DNA of 64,000 bases from Dama dama. Its lineage: Eukaryota; Chordata; Mammalia; Artiodactyla; Cervidae. Shown here piece by piece: positions 1 to 12,200 of the stretch. The notes under the pieces are model-generated. The model made no database searches, was not told where the DNA came from, and worked only from the letters and a program-made list of their open reading frames with translations. The stretch is taken from the NCBI RefSeq assembly GCF_033118175.1, contig NC_083692.1, forward strand, positions 89,756,501 through 89,820,500, given 5' to 3'. The position numbers and the translations under genes are program-made. The first letter of the stretch is position 1. Every line of letters begins with the position of its first letter.

Positions 1-129
1 CTAAGATAGTTTCAGAAGCTTTATTGATCACCTAAAGTCCAGAAATCCTTGGGTGCCTACTGACTTACTGTGAAGAATATTTGGAGTGAAGGTATGATCA
101 CAAGCGATAATAAAGTTGTCATTTTAAAA

Positions 130-260
130 GCAATTTATTCAACAAACATTTATTAAGTGTTCATATGCCAAAAACTATGCTGTGGAGATGCAAACATGGA
201 TAAAGTTCCTTTTCCTGCCCTTAAGGAGCTCACATTCTAGTAAAGGAGACTTTAAAAAAC
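130..260 (-). repeat. L2-type LINE 3' fragment
   Basis: The plus strand reads as the reverse complement of the L2/MIR 3' tail (a 'ttattcaacaaacatttatta' type start, a diverged cattctagt/gagac end). Divergence is high. Similarity may continue to about 1440. Confidence 0.6.
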
Positions 261-1621
261 AAAAACAATACAGTACAGTAAGTGACAGTAGAGGTAGGTT
301 GTAATACAGTGGTGTCACAAAAGAACTTAGATGATCCTTCCTGCATGAAGCAAGGGCGAATTCACAGAAGTGATCACTATGCTGGACCTGCAAGGATACA
401 CAGAAGTTTCCCAGGTGGGGAAGGATGGCTAGGGCACTTGATAGAGAAGAGCAGGCACCGAGGTGTGGAGGCCTGACGATGCTGCATCTGAAGAACTGTA
501 AGTCAGCTTTAGCAGAACATGAGGTTGGCGGAAACAGAAAGACCCCTATCAGAGCACTTTGTTCACCAAGGAAAGAGGTCTGGTTTCCTCCTAAAGGGTC
601 ATGAGTTCACTGTGTGTTAAGCAGGGAGTAACAGTGTGAGAGTGCTTCTAGAGAGCCCACTTTGGTAACATTGTGAAGCAAGAGAGAGGAGACAGGTCAG
701 GTACAAGGAAAAAGGTTTGTACTTTAGGGAAGAGCAATGAAAGTGGAAAGACAGTGATATATCAGAGATACGGAAATAAAATCCATAGAGATTAGACACT
801 GGCTGGACAGGGGAGTGGAAGGGTTAGCCTAGAGAATTTAGATGATGATGGTTCTAAAATTAACCAAAGGAAGGAGCATAAGCATAAGAGTAGGTTTGGG
901 GCAGAACTTTTTAAGATACACACAGGTGTCTGTGGGAAACCAAGTGAAGATGCGCAGAAGGCAGATGGTCTGAGAAGTTTAGGCTAAAGATACGGATTTA
1001 GAGGTCGCTGAATTGGAAGGACTCAAGAGTGAGAAGTGGCAGTGTTGAAGACAGCAGGAATAAAAGCCTGAGGGGTAACTTAAACACTACATGAAAAGAG
1101 GCACTCAGAAGTGAGGGAAATACAAGAAACCTGGTGGAAAAGAGATTTTTAAGGAAGGGGCTCTCAACAGTGTCAAATGCAGAAAAAAAGTCAAGAAACA
1201 GCTTGTGAATCAAACCATAGATTTAGAATTGGGATTTTAGACTTCAAAAGACAAGATTGTTAACTACTAAGAAAAAAAGCCAAGTTTCAGTTAAAGGAGC
1301 AAGTGGAGGGGGACAAAGTGAAGACAGGAATATTCTTTCAAAAGTTTGGCTTTACAAAAAGAGAGAGTAGGGGCATGAGATGAGAGAGAGTTACACAGGC
1401 AAAATAACCACTGAAACCCATCTACCAAATTTTCAGAGTACCACAAATGTCCTTACACTTCTATATTTGGTGCTCACTTCATAGTCTTTTGAGTCTCTAA
1501 GCATACTGACTCCATAGTAGGTTAATATCTTTCTTTTCCTGCCCTATTCAAATTAGGGGGGAAAACATATATTATTAAACTTAGTTCTGTGATAATTAAT
1601 TTAAATATATTGAATACATTT

Positions 1622-1715
1622 TCATACATTCACTCAACAAATATTTATTGGACACCTACTATGTGCTTGACACTGTATCAGGCTGTAGGGACATAAAGAA
1701 GAAAAAGCATACAGT
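1622..1715 (-). repeat. L2/MIR 3'-tail fragment
   Basis: Contains the reverse-complement signature 'cactcaacaaatatttatt' followed by a cacctactatgtg block. Ancient and diverged. Confidence 0.65.
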
Positions 1716-2539
1716 AGTGTTAAGTAGCGTTTCTAAGCCATTATATAAATAAACCCTGCTTTATTAATAATGTTACATCTCAACCTGATATACCTGCTAA
1801 GACATACAGAAAGGGCCCATGATTTTGAGGTATACATTTCCCTTTTTCCTACAATTACCATGTGCTGTAAATTCCTAAACCCCTTCAAATATTTTTTATC
1901 ATTGAAGATCTTCCCTTCAAGACTTCTAAAACTTACAGTTTAGTTATGGGGAGAAGAAAGAAATGAATGTCACATACAAAACCCCCAAATTTTATGCCTG
2001 TGACTATACAGCATTAAAAGGGTAACAAAATTCAAAAAAGAATTTTAGATTGGAACTCAAAATGATTCCTTATTCTAAGGCTTATAGTAGTATATAGTTC
2101 CAGATATTTTTTCTGAAAAAAAAATCATTGAAACATTATTCATATTATACATGGTTCAAAGGACACGATGCCTATAACTGACTCTTCAAATGATTAAGAA
2201 AAAAATAGTATATGCATGTATATATACAGAGAAAGCATGAGAAAGAAAGCAAATATGAACAATTAAGGTATCTGGTAAAAGAGTTCTTTGTATTGATACT
2301 ATCCTGGAAACATTTCTATAAATTTGAAATTATATAAAAATAAAAAGTTTCCCCAAATTTTTATTCAGAATCAGGGAAAGTACTATGAGAATAAATATAT
2401 AAATCTATTCAACTTTTCACACTGTTTAGAAATTCCTTACACCCTTGAATTATCACTGTATCTTGCTACACACCAAAATAAGCCAATCAAAATAGCAAAA
2501 TAATTTTAAAAGTGATTTGTTTCATACCAATGTATTGTA

Positions 2540-2714
2540 GGGTTGCCAAATAAAACACAGGACTCCCAGGTAATCCCAGGTAAAGGAGGAATAATTTTTT
2601 GGTATAAGTTTGTCCCACATTACATGCAACATACTTATATTAAAAAACTGTTGTTTATCTGAAATTCAAATTTAAGGAGGCATTCTGTATTTTTGTTACT
2701 AAATCTGTTCACCC
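2540..2714. mobile_element. Palindromic MITE with TA target duplication
   Basis: The ends form imperfect terminal inverted repeats (gggttgccaaataaaacac at left, the inverse of tttgttactaaatctgttcaccc at right). The centre is also partly palindromic (ggtataagtttgtccca against catacttatattaaaaa). The element is flanked by TA at 2538-2539 and 2715-2716, as expected for Tc1/mariner or Tigger-type MITEs. I recognise the sequence as a common mammalian repeat but not its family name. Confidence 0.65.
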
Positions 2715-3147
2715 TAAATGTTGAACATTTAGGCTGTTAGTAATTTAGGCTGTTAATAATGGGTCATAACATTCTCCTATAAGCACTTTTCACATTGGCC
2801 ACAGTTTATATTATGTCTTCTTACACAAAATTCTAGTTTGAGAGACTTAAAACATCATTTACTTAGATTTACCTTATGTGAATTTGATAATCCTGATGAT
2901 TTTACTTAATATTAAACATTAAAGATGTACCACATTATCAAAGTTTTACTTTTACTCACAATAATATTACACATAGATTTAACATAATTTAAAAAATTGT
3001 TATTTAAAACAACATAATTCCCTTTTACAAAAGCAGCTTTATATAAAACGTTTGACTTAAGACTCTCATTGCTATTTATGCCTTTGAATGAAATTCCATT
3101 CTTTGGCCTCCACTGTCCAGAAACAGGCACTTTTCAACTTGCTTTCT

Positions 3148-3208
3148 TTAATGAATATTTTGTAACAAGTTCCTGAAGTTTTCTAATTCTTTCACACTTG
3201 TTGAAATT
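3148..3208 (-). CDS. ERO1A: ERO1A exon 16 (coding part) and stop
   Basis: Completes R449 and encodes ISTSVKELENFRNLLQNIH, then TAA at 3150-3148. The acceptor is TTTACAG. The C-terminus matches human residue for residue. It carries no KDEL-type signal, consistent with retention through PDI/ERp44 binding in the family. Confidence 0.97.
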
Positions 3209-6200
3209 CTGTAAACAAAATAAATTTCACTCAGAAACTATTTTAGATAACTTTTCTCTACAAGTTATTCACTTTGCATTTTCAGAACACAGAAAAAAAT
3301 GTTAATTTATTTCAGCAAACATAAATGTGCATAAAACATTTACTCTGTTTTGATGCACTTTTGTTCTTAATTTAACATATTAAAACTAAAATAACATTCC
3401 CCAGAAATCAGTTATTTTTAATTAGTCATAACTAAGTATTAAAGTTTCAAAGTACAAAATTATAAAGTACATAAGTATTGTATTTTTAAGTATTCATAAG
3501 TATATTCATATGCTTAGTATTTAAAATATATAGGTATACTTTATACCTATATATAAAGTATAGGTATATACTTTATAAAGTACATAAGCATTAAAATATG
3601 TATTTTAAATATGCATAAGTATATGAACACTTAAACTAATCAATTTACCATATTTATTAAATAAATATACAAAGAATCAAAGCCTTTGGACTATAAAGAG
3701 TGAGAACAGTAAACGTGTGACCAAATTGTTTTCACTAACTTTTATAAAAAGTTTGTTATTTTAAGTATACTTTAGCTCTGTTCTCCACCATGAAAAAAAT
3801 AGTAAAATACTCAAATATAACTGTCAAGCATCTGTGTACTAAAGAATAATTTTGAAGGTCAATTATTAAATCATGATTTTTTAAGTGAAGAAATATAGTC
3901 CTTAGAAAATGTTAGTTTGTTTTTTTTTTTATAAATCTCTGCATTCTTTAGATATGATAGGCCAGGAGGATATGCATCTGTACTTAAATTTTATAATGTA
4001 AGTTCCTAATTTTAAGTTTATTTTCTAATCATTTTGATGAAATTATTTTTAAAAGCATGATTAGCCTTTTTACACAATGGCAAATTCACAAATTTTATAT
4101 GTACACCTACATTACACAACATGATTTTTTCTAGGACCTTCAAAAAAACATTTGGGTAGCACTATAGATTAGAAAAAATTTACAAATTCCCTAAGATGAA
4201 TACTGAAGCACTCAGTGAATTAATAATGATTACAAGATTCAAGAGGTGACAATAAAGAATATCATCTAATGATTGCACATATCTACAAAGTTAAAGTATT
4301 TCATAAGATCACAGAATTTTGTAGTGAGATAATTTCACTAAACAGGATATTTCCTACCCAGTTTTATCTGAGAGTATATGTGTTGCATTAGACTTACTTG
4401 GCTAGCAAAAAAAATTTTGGTGCAAACTAACCTTCCAAATGCATTAAATAATGATACTATTTCTTGTCTGGTTAGATGGAATTCATAACTGGGTCCACTT
4501 TCTGGCATATTTGCAATCAATTTCTCAGAAAACAAGATCTTCAGAGCAGTGCCCAAACCCTGAGTCTATAACAGAAATAAGAAAAAAAGAAATATCAGAA
4601 AGTTCCTTGTGCAAAGAAAGAAAACAGGATTGAGCTTGATATGCTTACCTGAAGCTTTCCCCACAGTCGACATTTCAAACAACCAACACAATCCATGATT
4701 CTTGAAATATTTCTAAAATGCAGTCGAAAGTCCTCCTAAGAATAATTTAAAATTTTATTAAGATGTAGTATATGGTCAAATACTAAGTATCTCTGAGTGC
4801 CTTCTATGTGCCTCACTGTGTGCAAGGCACTGGAGAGCACCAAAGAAGGGAAGAAAACGGAAATCAGTGTACACGAAATACCTCCTACACACCACAGTCT
4901 TTACATATGCAATTATATCTCACCTTCACCACAAAAGCAAAAGTGAAAGTCGTGTCCGACTCTGCAACCCCACCAACTATACAGTGCATCGAATTCTTCA
5001 GAATACTGCAATGGATAGCCTTTCCCTTCTCCAGGGGATCCTTCCAACCCAGGGATCTAACTTAAGTCTTCCGCGTTGCAGGCAGATTCTTTACCAGCTA
5101 AGCCACCAGGGAACCCCAAGGTATGATTACAATCTACACCTAATGAATTAAAAACATAAGGTCCAGAGAAGCTAGGTAACTTGCTCAAATTCCCATATCT
5201 AGTAAATAGCAAATCCAAACCCCAGGACTGCCTGCCTCCCAAACTAGACTGTCTGTAAATGTACACAAAGTAACTGAGTTGAGATGTTCTATTGTATGTG
5301 ATTATTAACCATATGTCAATATCAGGGGAGGGGCAGAGGTTGTATGACATCATTGACCAAAAAAGAAAAAAAGGAAGGGAGAAAGGAATAAATAATGGAG
5401 GGAACAACAAGTAAACACCTTTGGTTTCATAATAGTTAAATGAAAGCCCTTCTCTCTGGTATTAGGAAAAACAACCAGATCTTTTACCATTTATTATTAT
5501 CATACATACTTTATTATCATACAAAAACCTATAGAATATAGTGAGATCCATGTACCCTCCACCAAGTTTCAGAGAGAAACTCATTAAACTCATCCAAAAG
5601 CAGCATATGTCTTTAAGGGGTAAGGAAGAAAGAAAGGAAGCCAAGAACATATCCTTCTTTCACACCAGTGGAAATTATTAACTAATTCTCCAATGACTCC
5701 CCTGTCCTGAATTTACAGTGGAATCCCAGGCTTACAGTACTTGAAGCAGGAAATCTGACATACATTTCAGATGAAACATTCATTATATCAAATAGCCTAT
5801 AATTTGGTAAGTATATAATATTTCGTTTGTTTTTATTGTGCTAAACCACACACTGAGCTCAATCAGAAGAGAACATAAGCAAAGATCTAAAAATGGGGAT
5901 AAATCAGCAAAGACTGGAACCTACTATTCAAAGCAGACCTCAGTTCACTCTGGAGACAGTCTTTCCCCAGATGCATCATTCAGCCTGAGACTTTGAAACA
6001 GTCAACAGCCGTACCATGTAAAAGATTTATAATAAGGTCCCAGGTCTTATACCTTATTAATTTAATACAAAGCCAAAATTATTAATATTAAATGTTACCA
6101 CTTGTTAGCAATATTCTATATCGTGTGTTTCTATACCCTTTGGAATAAGAAGTAATTCTAATTTTCAACTTAGTTTTAAAAAAATTTACCCAGCAATACT

Positions 6201-9200
6201 ACTGTAAGTAGATTTTTGGTGATTTGAGGTTTCCTTTAAACTTGTATTTCAACTTCAAATTAAAGAAAATTCACACTTTTAATAAGAATAATGGAAACAG
6301 AGCACTAAAATTACTCTGAAGTTGATGTTCCCATCCTATAGGTGCTGACCTCTGGAGGATTTATAGTTGGTGTAAAAGTCTACAAAATCCCTGAGTAGAC
6401 AAGTATTTGTATATAGACAGAACAAATAGCTCACATGTACACACTATAAATTTCCAAATGGATATAAATGTCATGGTCAATAAAACACAGCTTTTATGTT
6501 ACAAGTGTCAATAAATGCATGGTGGATTTTGGCAGTTATATTTTCACTAATAAAACACTATTATCATGTGGAAAGGCATGAAAGCTCTTGACTTAGACTG
6601 ATAGTTTTAAAGCTTGGAAATCTCTAAACAATGTGCATGCTTTTGTACACAGTGTCTAAACTCAGTATCTGAATCTATGTTCACTAATTCAAATACTTGA
6701 ATGGAGCAGCTCTTGAGTCTTTCTACAACATATATGGAGAATAAATGTGGTTGCTTAACAAGAGTCAAACGAACATTGCAAAACTAAAAGCAAGCACAAA
6801 TGCTTAAATGAACATAATATAAAAGAACCAAATTAATAAGCTAGAAATTTACCAGACCAGAACAAAGAGAAAATCCTTATGACTTCCACAAATAACAGTC
6901 AATGTCCAATAACCTGAGTACATTCTAAAATTAACTCAGATTAGAAAAATGTATTAGCCTTAAAATAAACAGACCCTAAATCACTTACAAATTCTCCTTG
7001 TTCATATACATAGTTTTAAGATCAATACTAAAAATTAGTCAGTGAGTAGAATGATCAAACATTCTGTGGTTTAAACACATTGATCATTGATCTATATTCA
7101 GTGAAACCAACTGGCCAAAAAACAATTCTCACCCAATTCTCAGATGTTCTATAAGCCTTCAAGTGAGATCCTATTCTGTGTTGAAGTGAACACTGAACAC
7201 TTCTCTTTCATACAAATCCTCTACTTATAACCATACACTGATAGAGTGTAAAGGAGACAAGAAGAGATATTAAAATATACTTATGTGACTATTCAAATCC
7301 GTGATGTTCACTATAAACCATAATTTCAAAAAAAGTAAATACTGATGTTAACAAGCTTCATTGGTGTTTTATTCTTTTCTTGTAAAAGGACTCAGAAAAA
7401 TTATCTGTTAAATTTCATAGGCTATCAAAGCTGAGTATTTCAGAGTTTTGATAAAATTAAAACAATGTGAGAAATATTTCTAATCTGCACAATATAAAAC
7501 AAGTAGATGTCAAAACATTCTCTCCATAAACCAGCAAGTCTACTAAAAATAATACAGATATCAAAAATAGTAGGAAAAAAAAGTCATTACAGCATCTTCC
7601 CCTCACTTCTAAGTTCCTGGAAGCTGTTTGTAGGTTATATAAGCACTGAGGTATGTATTTCTAGCTAGGATGCTTTAAGCAGGAGGGAGATGGGCAGTCA
7701 AAAATAACTAGTATCTAACAGCAAAAAAAAACAAGAGTGCAAAAAGTATTTTGTTTGCAAGCTATGAAAAATCAGGTTATTTCTATATCGAAAGAAACAA
7801 AAAATTAGAAACAGAGAGACTGTCATAAATATTCTGATGAAACGACATCAAGCCCACTTCTACTGAGGACCACCTGCTTTACTTATCTATACCTTTATAA
7901 TTAGAACAATAATATAATTTTACTTAAGTCTTCAAAGTGAAAGTGAAAGCCGCTCAGTCATGTCCAACTCTTTGCGACCCCATGGACTGTACAGTCCCTG
8001 GGATTCTCCAGGCCAGGATACTGGAGTGGGTGGCCTTTCCCTTCTCCAGGGGAACTTCCCAATCCAGGGATCAAACCCACATTGCAGGCATGTTCTTTAC
8101 CAGCTGAGCCACAAGGGAAGCCCTTCTAAGTCTTCAAAAAGACTTAGAAATCCCTTGAGGATGGAAGCCATCTCTCCCTTTAATGACAAAAATCACACTC
8201 CACACACAACAAGCGTTTAATAAATCTTTTCAATGAAATTTCTTATTTGTTGTATTTTGAAGCAAATAGGCACAAAGATGGTCTTGCCTCCATTAAGAGG
8301 CAAGACAAAGACCAGAACCCATCCTGTGCGATCTCAGGTCTTCTGTTCTTTCCAGGACTGCCTGCCGACGTACCTAAATGCCTTTGTGTGTGCAGTCACT
8401 CACTTGTGTCTGACTTGTCGTGGCCCCATGGACTGTAGCCCACCAGGCTCTTCTGTCCCTGGAATTTTCCAGGCAAGAATACTGGAGTGGGTCGCCATTT
8501 CCTTCGCCAGGGGATCTTCCCAACCCAGGAATCAAACCCGTGTCTCCTGAATTGGCAGGCGGATTCTTCACCACTATGCCACGTGCTGCTGCTGCTGCTA
8601 AGTCGCTTCAGTCGTGTCTGACTCTGTGCGACCCCATAGACGGCAGCCCACCAGGCTGCCCCGTCCCTGGGATTCTCCAGGCAAGAACACTGGAGTGGGT
8701 TGCCATTTCCTTCTCCAATGCATGAAAGTGAAAAGTGAAAGTGAAGTCGCTCAGTCATGTCCAACTCTTAGCGACCCCATGGACTGCAGCCTACCAGGCT
8801 CCTCCATCCATGGGATTCTCCAGGCAAGAGTACTGGAGTGGGGTGCCATTGCCTTCTCCAACTATGCCACCTAAGAAGCCCTAAATGCCTTTAGTTCCCA
8901 AGGGATAATATGAAAGCCAAAACAACAATATGCCCTCTCCCTCTAAAGAGCATCCCATAATTTAGCCAAAACTATTTTCAGAATTCTCTCCAGCAGAAGA
9001 CAGTTTCTGCTTCTCCAGCTCTAGATCCCTTTCCTTTCATTCATAAGCTCTATTTACTACACGAGAGAATCAGTGTGAAATGAAAGCCTTCTGTAAAGAG
9101 TACATTCACACACACATTTCTGATGTTATGTTGAAAGCAACACAAACTAAATCTTAAGTTGGACCTGCTTTTGGACTTCCTCTTTTTCTTGAGGAAAAGA

Positions 9201-12200
9201 AAGATTATGACTCTGATTTTTTCTTATAATTTCAAGATGTATATTCAGATTTACTGTTAAGAATAAAAACATGGCTTTATAGTCATATCTGCATGTGAGG
9301 TTACATTTAAAAATTAAAGTATAAAATTATTACCTTTAGTTTGTTTGCTTCTTTTTTATTCCCAGCAAAAAATGAATTCTCATCAAAATGCAAAGGAAAT
9401 GACCTGCATTAAACAAAACATATTTTCTGAATAAAACAAAAAAATAATCATTTTCATGTATTATAAAATATTAAAAGTCCTACTAATACAACATTTTGCT
9501 GGTCAGTGATGAATAATACAAGTACAATAGAGTAGAATAGATAGTAAAAATCAAAATTCTGATGCCCTCAAACAAATTCTTATCCTCAAATATAAAAGCT
9601 AACTGTATAACATAGTAGAATTAGGGCCCAGACCCAACCTGTTCAACTAAATATAAAAATAATGCAAGTATCAAATACCAAAAGAATGGTTCTTAAAACT
9701 AAAAATATGCACCTCTTAGTTCATAAATCAAAATGAAAATAAAACCAAAACTCAATTTTAAAAGACCTGTGAGCAAAATTAGCTTTTAATTATTTTTTAG
9801 ATAATTTTCCTTTAAGTTGATTACTTAAGAATTAAATTTTGGATATCACTTGTCACTCTTCTATTAATATATAAGTTGCATGAGTTGTAATACACAATTT
9901 ACTTGATTTCATGAAGTATTTCCAGAAGTAACATTTTGTTTTCTGCATCCTGATCTTTATTTCCAGTGAAGAGTTGAAAATCTGGGCGCTCAAAGAATGG
10001 AACCACTTTAGATAAAGCCCTTAATTCTATTAAGTAGAGAAAATACAAGTTCTTAAGCCTTCGTGGACCTTCTCCTTCAGTTAATATTCCATCAAATCGC
10101 TGTTGAAATTCTGTAATGTTGTGTCCCCATTTTTTTTCCAACCACGTATCTGAGAAGAAAGAATTGAATATTAAAAACTGAATTTTAAAATTAAGTTTCA
10201 TTGTACTTATATTAGATTATTTATGCTTGCAGAAGATAATTTTATTTTATATTTTAAAATGTATGATCAATACAACCATGAAAACTGCTTTACATAATTG
10301 AGCCTTTAACAGTTTCATATTAATATTTTATCTTCTAGAACCCATACTTAAAAGGAAAATAAACTCAATTATTTTACTGAGAAACCAGGACTAATCCAAT
10401 CAAATTCCTGAATATAAATATATTCATAAAACCAAGATACAGAAGTCAAAGATGACTATCTGAAATTACTAATGAGTTTGAAGTCCTAATTAAAGTTAAT
10501 ATGATTTTGTTTCTAAGAAGTAAGAGATACTTTAGTTCTAGAATAAACATGTTACTGATGAAAATCCAAGAAGGTCTCATTTTTCAGCAGCCTTGTAAAG
10601 CATGAAGAGCAGCAAAAAAAAAATGCTTTTGCCCATTAAACTACAGGCCTGAAGCTGACATGCAAACATAAGGATTCAGATACAGTAGTATCTAATGAAA
10701 ACAACTGTGCTCTTAGGAGCTATTTTAATTCCCACAACAAAACAAAAGAACATTTCCAAAGTGGTGTGTATGATTTTGAGCAGCTTCTTAAAAGAAAGTG
10801 AAGACTGCTAAGAATAGGTGAACTTTTCCTGATAATGTCCACAGTTCCCACATTCCTGATTACTGCCACTTAGGAATAAATTTTTCCTGCCTAATATTCA
10901 ACAGGGCCAATCTTTTCCCATCCAGGTAAATAGCAAGAAAATTTTAAGGATACCTGAAATTAAGTGTGGTAAAGTGAATAAAAGTGACTATTATATACCT
11001 TGTAGAAGATACCGTGCACTCAAATGCACATTAATGCTTGCATGGAGGCCAGATATAAGTCTGTAGAATGCTCTTTTCTCTACGCAGAGACCTACAAAAG
11101 GTAATTTGGAAATAGAAATTTCATATGTGAAACTTGTAAGATATAAAATTAATTTTATGTGAAAAAAATTAAATTTGTTTAAAAGTGTCCAATACCTTCT
11201 AGCCAACTGTAAAAAGTATTCTCTGAAATTAAAAGAAAAATAAGTCACAAGATTGTAAAAATGCCAAAATATACATTTTTCAAAAGTTTTAAAATATTAT
11301 AGCAAATTTGTGCCAAAGAGCAATTTAAAGGTCCCAGTCTTGTTTGCAAAGGAGAAAGGTTCTTGGTATGGATTCACTTGGTGAATGGTGCCACTCAGTT
11401 GCTCAGTCTTCAGAAGACTTTAACATGGCCTTAGGTGGCCCTAGCCTTATAACTTTCTGGATAAAGTGTTTTATGTGAGGTCAAAACACAGAAATTAAAT
11501 AGTAAATCTATACATGGAAAAATACTTAGCCTTAATAACAATTCATGTTATAAAAATTAAGAACACATTATACACTTTTAAAAATGAGAGAAGTCAAAAT
11601 TATAAAATAGTATTGGAAGTATATTATTTGTCTATAACTGATAGTATTTTATGCCATGCCATATTTCAAAAGAACAATTTAAGGAAATGTTACAAAAACC
11701 AAATTTCACTTATATTCTATGGCCTACAGCAATCACTATTCATATACTTAGACCTGATAATTCTGCTCTTAGAATTATGCTCTAAAGAAACAACTCAAAA
11801 TGGAGGTGGGGGGATAATACATAGAAAGATGATTATGTTCTACATAATTTTTAAAACCTGAAATAACCGAAATGCACAAGACCTAGGCTAACATGATAAA
11901 ATACTATGTACCAGTTAACATGACTGAATAATATAAAACTTTAAAATGACAAGTGTGTGGAACACAGACAATGCATGAAAATGTTTGTTTGAAATAATAC
12001 ATAAAAAGGCACACGAAATATTATACCTATGTGAACATTGTATGTATATATCTACTAGAGATGACAAACATTGTGCTATATGGACCTTTTCACCAAAGTT
12101 GTTCATAGTAATATTAATAATCAACCAAACAAGCATAAAAGTAATGGAAGAAATGACAAATAGAATAAACATTCATTTATATATTTACAGATTACATAAA

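Larger units (their letters stand above)
1..3147 (-). other. ERO1A 3'UTR and downstream DNA
   Basis: Follows the ERO1A stop. No further exon was recognised. Minus-strand AATAAA signals appear (plus-strand TTTATT) at 2360-2365, 1760-1765, 1644-1649, 149-154, 134-139 and 20-25, and I cannot tell which is used. The 1644, 149 and 134 signals lie within L2 fragments. The stretch about 260-1440 is purine-rich and looks like diverged L2-type sequence on the same strand. 2715-3147 shows nothing recognisable. Confidence 0.45.
4736..9333 (-). other. ERO1A intron 13
   Basis: 4598 bp. Holds a MIR split by a Bov-tA (4783-5260), a Bov-tA at 7937-8126 and a nested SINE pair at 8386-8879. The stretch 5260-7930 is AT-rich and I recognise nothing in it. 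Confidence 0.8.

Noticed and set aside
1..3147. Tail of GPR137C, the next human neighbour on this side
   Set aside because: No exon or protein segment of it is visible here. It probably lies beyond the left edge.
8233..8874. Overlapping open stretches of 60 to 120 codons on both strands
   Set aside because: They are translations of Bov-A/Bov-tA SINE sequence; the same peptides recur at every SINE in the window.
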